64,000 nt of DNA from JAISGQ01 sp045604965 (lineage in GTDB: Bacteria; Bacillota; Clostridia; Oscillospirales; Acutalibacteraceae), in the NCBI GenBank assembly GCA_045604965.1, contig JAZUPB010000014.1:70632-134631 (forward strand), written 5' to 3'. Below, one piece after another: positions 42,923 through 50,834 of this stretch. Position 1 is the stretch's first letter. Each line of letters opens with the position of its first letter. The translations under genes and the position numbers were made by a program. Below the pieces are notes generated by a model that did not search any database, was not told the origin of the DNA, and saw only the letters and a program-made list of their open reading frames with translations.

Positions 42923-42947
42923 TACTTACGGCAGTTTTGAGATTATT

Positions 42948-42977
42948 AAAAACCCGACTGTTTACAGTCGGGTTTTT
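42948..42977 (+). terminator. Terminator of the sugar transporter operon
   Basis: A 13-bp stem AAAAACCCGACTG with its complement, TTTA loop and a T tract inside and after the second arm, 25 nt after the stop. Confidence 0.9.
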
Positions 42978-43052
42978 GTATTTGAAAAATATAATTAAAC
43001 AGGAAATTCTGTGAATAATTTATAAAATTAAGAGAAAATCTTCGCAACACCC

Positions 43053-43081
43053 TTTATTTTATTCGAGCAATATATTATAAT
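43053..43081 (+). promoter_or_regulatory. Promoter of the zapA gene cluster
   Basis: TTTATT (43053-43058) and a perfect TATAAT (43076-43081), 17-nt spacing. Confidence 0.55.
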
Positions 43082-43145
43082 AACTAAGATATAATAAGTT
43101 AATTGTGCTCACATTCAAAAATCTCTGAAAGGAGACCATTCTCAA

Positions 43146-43502
43146 ATGAAAAGCAAGGTACGTCTTAACATATGCGGAACCGATTATTACATCACCAGCG
43201 ACGATGATGAAAGCTACATCCGCGCAATAGGTGACGAAGTCGATGCCCGTATGAGCGAAATGATGGCTGAAAACGAGCGTATATCCACAACAATGGCAGC
43301 AGTGCTCTGCGCACTGACCTATGCTGATGAACAGCACAAGGCAACAGCATCCGCTGACAGCCTTCGTGCTCAGATCAAGGATTACGTTCAGGAAAGCAGC
43401 AAAGCACGTCTGGAGGCAGACGAGGCACGCCGTGAGATCGAACACCTCCGCCGCGAGCTTCAGAGCATCCGTATGCGTTTTTCTGAGCTTCAGAACAGAT
43501 AA
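43146..43502 (+). CDS. zapA: Cell division protein ZapA
   Basis: 118 residues. The N-terminal ZapA head (KVRLNICGTDYYITSDDDESYIRAIGDEVDARMSEM) is followed by the helical stalk (TMAAVLCALTYADEQHKA) and a long coiled coil rich in Arg/Glu (EADEARREIEHLRRELQSI). ZapA binds FtsZ protofilaments at midcell and promotes their bundling. GAAAGGAG lies upstream. It overlaps the U32 peptidase gene by one base (TAATG), an arrangement often seen in Firmicutes. Confidence 0.9.
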   Translation: MKSKVRLNICGTDYYITSDDDESYIRAIGDEVDARMSEMMAENERISTTMAAVLCALTYADEQHKATASADSLRAQIKDYVQESSKARLEADEARREIEHLRRELQSIRMRFSELQNR

Positions 43503-45526
43503 TGTCAATAGAAATACTTGCTCCTGCAGGAGGACAGCAGCAGCTTGAGGCTGCGGTCAAAGCAGGAGCGGATGCAGTATATCTGGGATTAAGAGGAAAG
43601 CTGAATGCCCGACGCGGTGCGGCAAACTTTGCTCCCGAGGAGCTGAGCGAAGTTGTAGCAATGTGCCACGAAGCAGGCACAGCGGTTCACGTAACTCTTA
43701 ATACGCTGCTGTTTGATGATGAAACTGACAGCGCACTGTCTCAGATAGAAGCAGTATGCAAATCCGGTGCAGATGCAGTAATAGTGCAGGATCTCGGTAT
43801 GGCGTCACTTATAAGAAAGTGCGCGCCAATGCTGACAATGCACGCATCAACCCAGATGACTATCCACAATCGAGCTGCACTTGAAACACTGAAAGAGCTT
43901 GGATTTTCCCGCGCAGTGCTTGCCAGAGAGCTTACAGGCAAGGAAATAGAGGATATAACAAGAAACTCGGAACTTGAAACCGAGGTATTTGTACACGGCG
44001 CATTGTGTATGAGTATGTCAGGTCAGTGCCTGTTTTCCTCTATGCTTGGAGCAAGGAGCGGAAATAGGGGCATGTGTGCACAGCCTTGCCGACTGCCGTT
44101 TATATCAGGCGGTGTGGAAAACTGTCTTTCCCTCAAGGATATGAGCCACATTTTATATGTGCCTGAATTTCAGCGAATGGGAGTAGCCTCGTTGAAAATA
44201 GAGGGCAGGCTAAAGCGTCCGGAATATGTCGCGGCAGCTGTAGCTGCCTGCAGAGCTATGCGCGATGAAGGCAGCGTTCCCGAAGAACTGATGAACGACC
44301 TTTCAAGGGTTTTTTCACGTTCCGGCTTTACCGATGGGTACTATACCGGAAAGCGCGGCGATGTAATGTTCGGGATAAGACAGAAGGAAGATGCGGCAGA
44401 CAGTGCTACCTTTGCATCTCTTCATCAGCTTTACAGAGTGCAGACTCCAAAAATCCCTCTCAGCGCAAGTCTCGAATCCGGCGAAATAACAAAGCTTTTT
44501 GTCAGTGACGGAGAAAATGAAGTAACCGTAAAGAAGGAAAATCCAGCTGATGCAGGCGAAATATCTGAGGAGCTTGTAAAAAAGCAACTTTCAAGAACAG
44601 GCGGAACACCGTACTATCTTGACAGACTGAGCGTTTCAGGCGACAGAGGGTCAGCACCTTCACTGCTCAATTCCCTGAGAAGAGAAGCATTGGCAGCTCT
44701 TTCGGAGAAACGCCGCGAGATAAAAGAAATAGATTTTACACCTGTACACATCGAAAATGACAGGCATATAAGAACAGAGAAACAGCCGCTGACCCTTATA
44801 TTCCGAAGCGAAGCTCAGATACCTGAAAAAATCGCAGATTTTTCCGATAGTATAGAAGAGGTGTATTTACCTCTTGAAACTGCCTGGAAAAAAGTGAAGA
44901 ATATCGGTATAAGGGTGTGTGCAGAAGCGCCGAGAACTATGTTCTGCGGAGAAGAAGCATTTTCAAAATGGCTTTTGAATGCAAAAGAGGCCGGAGTCAA
45001 AGGCGTTATGCTTCATAATATCGGTCAGATAAGCATTGCAAAGAGCCTTGGATTTGAGATACAGGGCGGTTTTTCACTTAACGCTGTATCTTCAGAATCA
45101 ATAAATGAACTTGAGAAAATGGGTTTTTCAAGCTGTGAGCTTTCCTTCGAGCTGTGCGCAGGACGTATCAGTTCCCTGGGAGGAAAACTGCCGAGAAAAG
45201 CTGTGATATATGGAAGAATTCCTATGATGCTCACAAGAAACTGTCCTGCATCTCTCGCAGGCTGTGTTAAAGAAGGGTGTCAAATAACAGACAGAAAAGG
45301 GATAGATTTCCCTGTGATGTGCCGAGGTGGAGCAAGCGAAGTGCTCAACAGCGTACCCCTTGCCATAATGGATAAGGACGAGCTGCTGCCTGGCGTTGAC
45401 GGATTTATAATGCGTTTTACTACAGAATCTGCTGAAGAATGTCAGAAGATAATCACTGCAGCGATAAACGGCACAGCGCTTTGTGATGAGCGCACCAAAG
45501 GTTTATATTTCAGAACCGTATTATAA
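43502..45526 (+). CDS. U32 family peptidase / tRNA hydroxylation-type protein
   Basis: 674 residues. The N-terminal TIM-barrel part is strongly conserved (EILAPAGGQQQLEAAVKAGADAVYLG; MHASTQMTIHNRAALETLKELG; EVFVHGALCMSMSGQCLFSSMLGARSGNRGMCAQPCR with its Cys cluster; LKIEGRLKRPEYVAAAV). A C-terminal DUF3656-like collagenase region follows (about 380-674). Family knowledge: U32 proteins such as TrhP and RlhA take part in hydroxylation of tRNA or rRNA bases and may bind Fe-S; older annotation as collagenase is weakly based. It is translationally coupled to zapA and followed 17 nt later by dut. Confidence 0.9.
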   Translation: MSIEILAPAGGQQQLEAAVKAGADAVYLGLRGKLNARRGAANFAPEELSEVVAMCHEAGTAVHVTLNTLLFDDETDSALSQIEAVCKSGADAVIVQDLGMASLIRKCAPMLTMHASTQMTIHNRAALETLKELGFSRAVLARELTGKEIEDITRNSELETEVFVHGALCMSMSGQCLFSSMLGARSGNRGMCAQPCRLPFISGGVENCLSLKDMSHILYVPEFQRMGVASLKIEGRLKRPEYVAAAVAACRAMRDEGSVPEELMNDLSRVFSRSGFTDGYYTGKRGDVMFGIRQKEDAADSATFASLHQLYRVQTPKIPLSASLESGEITKLFVSDGENEVTVKKENPADAGEISEELVKKQLSRTGGTPYYLDRLSVSGDRGSAPSLLNSLRREALAALSEKRREIKEIDFTPVHIENDRHIRTEKQPLTLIFRSEAQIPEKIADFSDSIEEVYLPLETAWKKVKNIGIRVCAEAPRTMFCGEEAFSKWLLNAKEAGVKGVMLHNIGQISIAKSLGFEIQGGFSLNAVSSESINELEKMGFSSCELSFELCAGRISSLGGKLPRKAVIYGRIPMMLTRNCPASLAGCVKEGCQITDRKGIDFPVMCRGGASEVLNSVPLAIMDKDELLPGVDGFIMRFTTESAEECQKIITAAINGTALCDERTKGLYFRTVL

Positions 45527-45543
45527 AAACGGAGATTGATATA

Positions 45544-46032
45544 ATGATAAAAAAGATCCACGTAAAACCCAAACTGAAAGTGGTTCGTTTTCGGGAAGGG
45601 GCAATAATTCCCGAAAGAGCTACAGCAGGTTCGGCAGGGCTTGACCTGCACGCCTGCATCCGTGAGCCTATAACCATCGGAGCAGGCGAGCGAGTTGTAA
45701 TCCCCACAGGAGTCGGCATTGAACTGCCGGATGCAGGCTATGCCGCACTGATACTCGCCAGAAGCGGACTTGGAATACGCCACGGAATAACTTTGTCAAA
45801 CGGCGTAGGCCTTATCGACAGCGACTACAGAGGTGAAATAATTGTAGGACTGTCTAATTTCTCAAACGAGCCCTATGAGCTGAGGGTACAGGAAAGAATC
45901 GCACAGATGATAATAATGCCCGTATCCACCATGCCCATAGATGTAGTAACCGCACTGTCCCAGACAGAACGCGGAACAGCAGGATTCGGCTCTACAGGCC
46001 GAGGCGGAGAGGAAAGTAAGTCAGAAGAATAA
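45544..46032 (+). CDS. dut: dUTP diphosphatase
   Basis: 162 residues. It carries the five trimeric dUTPase motifs: AGSAGLDLHA (1), ARSGLG (2), NGVGLIDSDYRGEI (3, catalytic Asp), RVQERIAQMII (4) and RGTAGFGSTGR (5). It hydrolyses dUTP to dUMP and pyrophosphate, supplying the dTMP precursor and preventing uracil in DNA. The mildly extended N-terminus (KKIHVKPKLKVVRF) is usual in Clostridia. It sits in the zapA-to-maf gene run, separated by 17 nt upstream and 22 nt downstream. Confidence 0.95.
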   Translation: MIKKIHVKPKLKVVRFREGAIIPERATAGSAGLDLHACIREPITIGAGERVVIPTGVGIELPDAGYAALILARSGLGIRHGITLSNGVGLIDSDYRGEIIVGLSNFSNEPYELRVQERIAQMIIMPVSTMPIDVVTALSQTERGTAGFGSTGRGGEESKSEE

Positions 46033-46054
46033 CATTCGTATATCGGAGGGACAG

Positions 46055-47434
46055 ATGAAGCGTATTATAAGCACAAAAACCGGACGGTTAAGCATAGCCG
46101 CAATACTGATTGCGTGTATGCTTATGTCAGGCTGCAATAACTGTGCTATGATGGCGAGCCTCAATAAAGGCGAAGATATGGATGTTGTGTTCGAGGCACT
46201 GGGCACCGATATTTTCGGAGAGCATTACCAGACCGTTCTGGAGCTTCATATGGCGCTGCCTGTAAGCGTGCATTATGATGCAGCTGCCGAAAAGACAGGG
46301 TACAACAGCCTTGCAACGGACAAACAGCGTGAAGCCTATGAGGCGATGGAAAAATCTGTCTTCCGTTTCACCAATGAGGGCGGAGGAGAAAAGGGTGCGT
46401 GCCAGTTGGAGCGCGCCTACATTCCGAATCTCACAAGCGCAGAGATCTATATGGTCAAGGAGGCGGTTTTCTACGACCACCCGGAGGCGTTCTGGCTCTC
46501 GCGGAATTATTCCCTTGACTACAATTTCAAAGAGGGACATTTTATTATCCTCTATTCCTATTATTCCTACGACACAGCGAACACTATGGCGCGTGCACTG
46601 GAAAATGCGATGTCTGCCTATCTGATCGATATGCCGAGGAATTTAAGCGAATACGAAAGAGAAAAATACATCCACGACAGACTTGTTTCCGAATGTGAAT
46701 ACGATATGGAAATGGTAGAAAAAGGAGACGACGATCCTGATGCATCCAGTGCGTACGGAGCTCTTGTAAATCACCGAGCAATATGCGGCGGATATACAAT
46801 GGCATCGAAGCTTCTTCTTAAAAGTGTCGGAATAAAGAGCTATGCGGTACACGGCATAGCAGATAATTTGCCTCACGTCTGGCTTCTTGTAAATATTGAG
46901 GGCGGATGGTATCATCTGGATGTTACCTGGGATGATCCTGTGCTCAGCGAGCCGTCCTTAAACATACAGCGCGCATATCTTAATCTCAGCGATGAAATGA
47001 TCACTGCAGATCACGAAATATGCAGCGGATTTGACAAGCTGACTGACCAACGGATACAATCCGGTGAGGCAGGCGACTCCTTTTATAACTTCTCTATGCC
47101 TGCAGCCGTTTCTTCAAAATTCAACTATTTTGAACGCGAAGCGCTGTACATCGCAACTCTCAGTGATGCATCCACCAATGAGATATCTGAAAGGATCCTG
47201 AGTGAACTTAAGGAAAACAACACAGTACTTAGCATACGCTTTGATCCGTCTCTCGATGCACAGGCAGCAAACAGATGGCTGATAAGCGAAAACAACACAC
47301 TGCGCGCAGCGGTGGAAAAAGCAAACAAAAGCTCAGGAACAAAAGTTAAGGAGTATATAATTACGAGCTATCTGGAACACAGTGCAGAATATATGCGCCG
47401 TGTCTATATAGTGCGATTGATAATAAAAGAGTAA
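46055..47434 (+). CDS. Lipoprotein with transglutaminase-like domain
   Basis: 459 residues. The lipoprotein signal ends LIACMLMSGC (Cys 27). The central domain carries a transglutaminase/protease-like triad: Cys in NHRAICGGYTMASKLLL, His in DNLPHVWLLVNI, Asp in WYHLDVTWDDP (about residues 245-290). The preceding helix EREKYIHDRLVSECEYDM is the usual lead-in to this fold. A C-terminal region of about 100 residues is unassigned. Secreted Firmicutes proteins of this type probably cut or cross-link envelope proteins or peptidoglycan-linked peptides; the activity here is inferred. It lies between dut and maf, and near mreBCD. Confidence 0.83.
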   Translation: MKRIISTKTGRLSIAAILIACMLMSGCNNCAMMASLNKGEDMDVVFEALGTDIFGEHYQTVLELHMALPVSVHYDAAAEKTGYNSLATDKQREAYEAMEKSVFRFTNEGGGEKGACQLERAYIPNLTSAEIYMVKEAVFYDHPEAFWLSRNYSLDYNFKEGHFIILYSYYSYDTANTMARALENAMSAYLIDMPRNLSEYEREKYIHDRLVSECEYDMEMVEKGDDDPDASSAYGALVNHRAICGGYTMASKLLLKSVGIKSYAVHGIADNLPHVWLLVNIEGGWYHLDVTWDDPVLSEPSLNIQRAYLNLSDEMITADHEICSGFDKLTDQRIQSGEAGDSFYNFSMPAAVSSKFNYFEREALYIATLSDASTNEISERILSELKENNTVLSIRFDPSLDAQAANRWLISENNTLRAAVEKANKSSGTKVKEYIITSYLEHSAEYMRRVYIVRLIIKE

Positions 47435-47473
47435 AATTTACGGCGGTACGTTAATTAGAAAGGAAATCGGAAA

Positions 47474-48046
47474 ATGAAGGTTGTACTTGCGGCAGATTCC
47501 GGAAAATATGCAGAAATACTTAACAGAATGGGTATTGAGTGCACAACAGTAAATCCTAATATGGATGAAACACTTGTAACAGGCAAGCGTCTGCCTCCTA
47601 TGGAGGTAGCTCGTGCTCTGTCAGCACAGAAGGCTGTAACAGTACTGAAATACTATCCGTCAAATATGGTTCTCGGTCTTGACACTGTTATATGTCTTGA
47701 GGGCGAGCTTTTTGGATATCCTAAAAACAAAGAGGACGCAAAGCGTATGCTGCTGCGGTTTTCGGGAAAAACCCACGAGGTTCACACAGGTGTTCACCTT
47801 GTAAGCGACTATATTCAGGTGGCATTTTCCACCAGAACAACAGTAGAGATGACCGCATTCACCGAAAAAGAAATTGATGCATATCTCGAATCAACTGATG
47901 AATATCTTACCTGTCCCGGTGCCTACAGCATCGACGGATATGCTTCCATATTCATTGAAAAAGTAAACGGCGATGTAAACAGCCTGCGCGGTATTCCCGT
48001 ATGTGAGCTTCGCAAGCAGCTTCGCGAGCACGGTCTTCGCGTATAA
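47474..48046 (+). CDS. Maf-family nucleotide pyrophosphatase
   Basis: 190 residues. The Maf/HAM1 fold is shown by GLDTVICLEGELFGYPKNKEDAKRMLLRFSGKTHEVHTGV and CPGAYSIDGYASIFIEKVNGDVNSLRGIPV. Maf proteins hydrolyse non-canonical or canonical nucleoside triphosphates and are linked with septum formation. Residues MDE, SAQKA and the KNKEDA lysine region are kept. The N-terminal SxxRR phosphate-binding motif is degenerate (LAADSGKYAEIL instead of LASxSPRRxELL), which may alter activity or substrate. AGAAAGGAAATC precedes the ATG. It sits directly before mreBCD, the arrangement found in Bacillus. Confidence 0.88.
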   Translation: MKVVLAADSGKYAEILNRMGIECTTVNPNMDETLVTGKRLPPMEVARALSAQKAVTVLKYYPSNMVLGLDTVICLEGELFGYPKNKEDAKRMLLRFSGKTHEVHTGVHLVSDYIQVAFSTRTTVEMTAFTEKEIDAYLESTDEYLTCPGAYSIDGYASIFIEKVNGDVNSLRGIPVCELRKQLREHGLRV

Positions 48047-48093
48047 TTCTCAAAAAATTAACATATAGGGCGTATTCTGTAACATTTTGTATG

Positions 48094-48122
48094 TTGTGTA
48101 TTATGTAAAACTGTGATAAAAT
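48094..48122 (+). promoter_or_regulatory. Promoter of mreBCD
   Basis: TTGTGT (48094-48099) and TAAAAT (48117-48122), 17-nt spacing. Transcription would begin near 48129, exactly at the long-frame start, which supports the ATG at 48207. Confidence 0.6.
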
Positions 48123-48206
48123 TAACTATTGCAAAGGGGAATTGATTTTACAGAAACCGACCCTGATTACGTGAAAAATGCCTTAGATAAAGAAAGGATA
48201 AGATAT

Positions 48207-49217
48207 ATGAATTTTCTTGCAAGAGATATCGGTATAGACCTTGGTACCGCAAACACACTGGTATATATCAAGGGTAAGGGTATCGTAATGCGCGAACCCT
48301 CCGTTGTTGCTGTTGATATACGTACAGATACAGTTCTGGCAGTGGGCGCACAGGCAAAGGATATGATCGGCCGTACTCCCGGATCCATTGTAGCAGTACG
48401 TCCTCTCAAAGACGGCGTTATTGCTGACTTTGATATTACTGCAACTATGCTGAAATATTTTATAAAGAAGGCAGTTAAGACAAACCTTTTCTCACGTCCG
48501 AGAGTTGTTATCTGTATTCCGTCTGGTGTTACTGAGGTTGAAAGACGAGCTGTTGAGGACGCAACCAAGCAGGCAGGCGGCGGAGATGTTGATCTTATCG
48601 AGGAGCCTATGGCAGCAGCTATCGGCGCAGGTCTTCCCGTTGCAGAAGCAACAGGTTCTATGGTCGTCGATATAGGCGGCGGTACCAGCGAGGTTGCAGT
48701 TATTTCTCTCGGTGATATCGTAACAGCATGCTCTGTACGTGTTGCAGGTGATAAGTTCGACGAAGCTATCGTATCTTATGTAAAGAAAAAGTACAACCTG
48801 CTCATCGGTGAAAGAAGTGCCGAAGAGATCAAGGTAAAGATCGGTTCCGCATTCCCCTATGAAAATGAAGAGGGAATGGTCATAAAAGGAAGAAACCTTG
48901 TTGACGGTCTTCCCAAGAATGTTGTAATTTCCGCAGCAGAGGTTCGTGAAGCGCTGGCAGATCCGCTGTCCAGTATCATCGATGCCATCAAGGTTACCCT
49001 TGAAAAGACTCCTCCTGAGCTTTCTGCCGATATTATTGATCACGGCATTATGCTCACAGGCGGCGGCGCACTTCTTCGCGGCTTTGACAAGCTGGTTGCT
49101 CAGGAGACAGGTATGCCTGTTCATATCGCAGAACGTCCGCTGGACTGCGTTGTTGACGGTACAGGTAAGCGTCTTGACATTATTATGCCTAACTCTTACT
49201 GGAGAGCCAGAAACTGA
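48207..49217 (+). CDS. mreB: Rod-shape determining protein MreB
   Basis: 336 residues of the actin-like MreB family. Signals are ARDIGIDLGTANTLVYIKGKGIV (phosphate 1), RPRVVICIPSGVTEVERRAV, ATGSMVVDIGGGTSEVAVISLG (phosphate 2) and GIMLTGGGALLRG (adenosine). MreB polymers direct lateral wall synthesis with MreC, MreD and PBP2, whose genes follow. The start is ATG at 48207 after AAAGGAT; a longer frame from TTG at 48129 adds a segment (QRGIDFTETDPDYVKNALD) foreign to MreB and starts at the predicted transcription start. Paralogue identity (MreB versus Mbl) is settled only by context: it heads mreBCD. Confidence 0.95.
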   Translation: MNFLARDIGIDLGTANTLVYIKGKGIVMREPSVVAVDIRTDTVLAVGAQAKDMIGRTPGSIVAVRPLKDGVIADFDITATMLKYFIKKAVKTNLFSRPRVVICIPSGVTEVERRAVEDATKQAGGGDVDLIEEPMAAAIGAGLPVAEATGSMVVDIGGGTSEVAVISLGDIVTACSVRVAGDKFDEAIVSYVKKKYNLLIGERSAEEIKVKIGSAFPYENEEGMVIKGRNLVDGLPKNVVISAAEVREALADPLSSIIDAIKVTLEKTPPELSADIIDHGIMLTGGGALLRGFDKLVAQETGMPVHIAERPLDCVVDGTGKRLDIIMPNSYWRARN

Positions 49218-49237
49218 TTTTCTCAAAAAGCTTATTG

Positions 49238-49266
49238 ATTGCCGCAAGGTGTTCCCTTGCGGCAAT
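49238..49266 (+). terminator. Attenuator-like hairpin between mreB and mreC
   Basis: A 12-bp stem ATTGCCGCAAGG/CCTTGCGGCAAT with a 5-nt loop, followed by GTGATATTTTTATT. It may lower mreC-mreD-PBP2 transcription relative to mreB. Confidence 0.7.
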
Positions 49267-49294
49267 GTGATATTTTTATTAAGGTGGTGTGCCT

Positions 49295-50203
49295 GTGAAA
49301 GAGATATTCAAGGGCAGAAGCTTTAAAATACTTATAGCAGTTCTTCTGGTTTTGCTTGGTGTAATGGTATATGCGGCTTCCCGTTCCACAGATCAGGGAT
49401 TTACCGCTTCACTGGCTTCGTACATAACTCGTCCCATTCAGAAGCTCAGTGCGCTTGTATCCAGCGGTATAGGCGGATTCAAGGATCAGTTTGAGGATAT
49501 TGACTCTGTACGTGCCGAAAACGAGCTTCTCAGAAAAAAGTGCCGCGAACTCACCGCTCAGATGGTGGACTACGATTCACTCAAGGCAGAAAATGAGGAG
49601 CTGCGCGCTATAAGCGGTATCAGCGAACGAAATACAGATTATAAATTCGAAATGGCTACGGTAATATCCCGTGATGCCGCAGATTCATTTGAAACCTTTA
49701 TAATAGACAAGGGAAAAAATCACGGAGTGGAGCTGTATGACCCTGTTATTACAGCAGACGGTCTGGTAGGATATGTATCACAGATAGGTCCTATCTCATC
49801 GAAGGTGACCACAATAATAAGCTCTGCCAGCAGTGTCGGTGCGGTAGACAGCAGTACCCGAGACGGCGGAGTTCTGGTAGGCGACCTTGAGCTTGCAGCG
49901 CAGGGGTATGCAAAGCTGTCGTATCTCGCACGTGACTGCGATGTTACAACAGGAGATATAATCGTCACCAGCGGTCTTGGCGGAATATTTCCAAAGGACC
50001 TTATTCTTGGCGAAGTGCTTGAGATAAAACCCGAAGCACAGGATATCTCTCTTTACGCTATAATCGAGCCGTCGGCAGATATCGGCGGATGCACCACTGT
50101 TTTTGTTATAACCGAGTTTGAAGGTCAGGGCGCAGTGGTTGACGGCGAGCTTGCCGATCTGCCCGATAAACCTGATACGGACGAAAACGCAGACGGCGAA
50201 TAA
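49295..50203 (+). CDS. mreC: Rod-shape determining protein MreC
   Basis: About 302 residues. One N-terminal transmembrane helix (FKILIAVLLVLLGVMVYAAS) precedes a coiled coil (RAENELLRKKCRELTAQMVDYDSLKAENEEL) and the two beta-barrel domains of MreC (YKFEMATVISRDAADSFETF ... GLVGYVSQIGPISSKVTTI ... VTSGLGGIFPKDLILGEVL). It links MreB to the periplasmic wall-synthesis enzymes. The start is GTG at 49295 seven bases after AGGTGG; GTG at 49289 is also possible. Acidic tail DKPDTDENADGE. Confidence 0.92.
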   Translation: MKEIFKGRSFKILIAVLLVLLGVMVYAASRSTDQGFTASLASYITRPIQKLSALVSSGIGGFKDQFEDIDSVRAENELLRKKCRELTAQMVDYDSLKAENEELRAISGISERNTDYKFEMATVISRDAADSFETFIIDKGKNHGVELYDPVITADGLVGYVSQIGPISSKVTTIISSASSVGAVDSSTRDGGVLVGDLELAAQGYAKLSYLARDCDVTTGDIIVTSGLGGIFPKDLILGEVLEIKPEAQDISLYAIIEPSADIGGCTTVFVITEFEGQGAVVDGELADLPDKPDTDENADGE

Positions 50204-50238
50204 TAAGTCAGAGTACATTCCCGAAACGGGGTGACCGA

Positions 50239-50757
50239 ATGAAAAACCTACTCAGCAGGGTGAGGATAAAGTGGGCTGTATATATCCTCGAGCTGGTAAT
50301 AATCTATATACTTCAGAACACACCGAATCTCATCCCATCCTTTCTCGGTATCAGTCCGATGCTGCTCATTATTTTTGCAGTCAGTATCACGATGTTCGAG
50401 GGTGAAGGCAAGGGAATGTGGGTAGGACTCATAGCAGGCGTGCTGATGGATCTCGGCAGTGCTATGGTATTTGGATTTTATTCCATACTTATGACGGTTG
50501 TGTGCTTCTTCTGCGGCATACTCGTTGTATACCTGATGAGAAACAACCTTGTCACGGCAATGGTTTTGGCTGCGGCATCGGTATTTGTTATAAGCCTGTT
50601 TCAGTGGTTCTTCAAATTTGCCCTCTGGGGCGACAGCGGAACCTGGTATTTCCTTTACGGAGTTCTCCTGCCGAGAACGATTTACACTACATTGCTTATG
50701 CCCATAGCTTTCTATTTCAACCGAGCCATTGCAACTCATCTGGAGGAAGATGAGTAA
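50239..50757 (+). CDS. mreD: Rod-shape determining protein MreD
   Basis: 172 residues with five to six hydrophobic helices (first at about 12-30). MreD signatures are IPSFLGISPMLLIIFAVSITMFEGEGKGMWVGLIAGVLMDL and the C-terminal LPRTIYTTLLMPIAFYFNRAI. It stabilises the MreC-PBP2 elongation complex in the membrane. GGGGTGACCGA before the ATG is a fair ribosome site. It lies 35 nt after mreC and 77 nt before the PBP2 gene. Confidence 0.9.
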   Translation: MKNLLSRVRIKWAVYILELVIIYILQNTPNLIPSFLGISPMLLIIFAVSITMFEGEGKGMWVGLIAGVLMDLGSAMVFGFYSILMTVVCFFCGILVVYLMRNNLVTAMVLAAASVFVISLFQWFFKFALWGDSGTWYFLYGVLLPRTIYTTLLMPIAFYFNRAIATHLEEDE

Positions 50758-50834
50758 TAAAATATTAATATGGTGTTCGTGTAATTATCACATATAGCGG
50801 TTACAATTAATAAAACGGAAGGGAGGTCGCCGTA

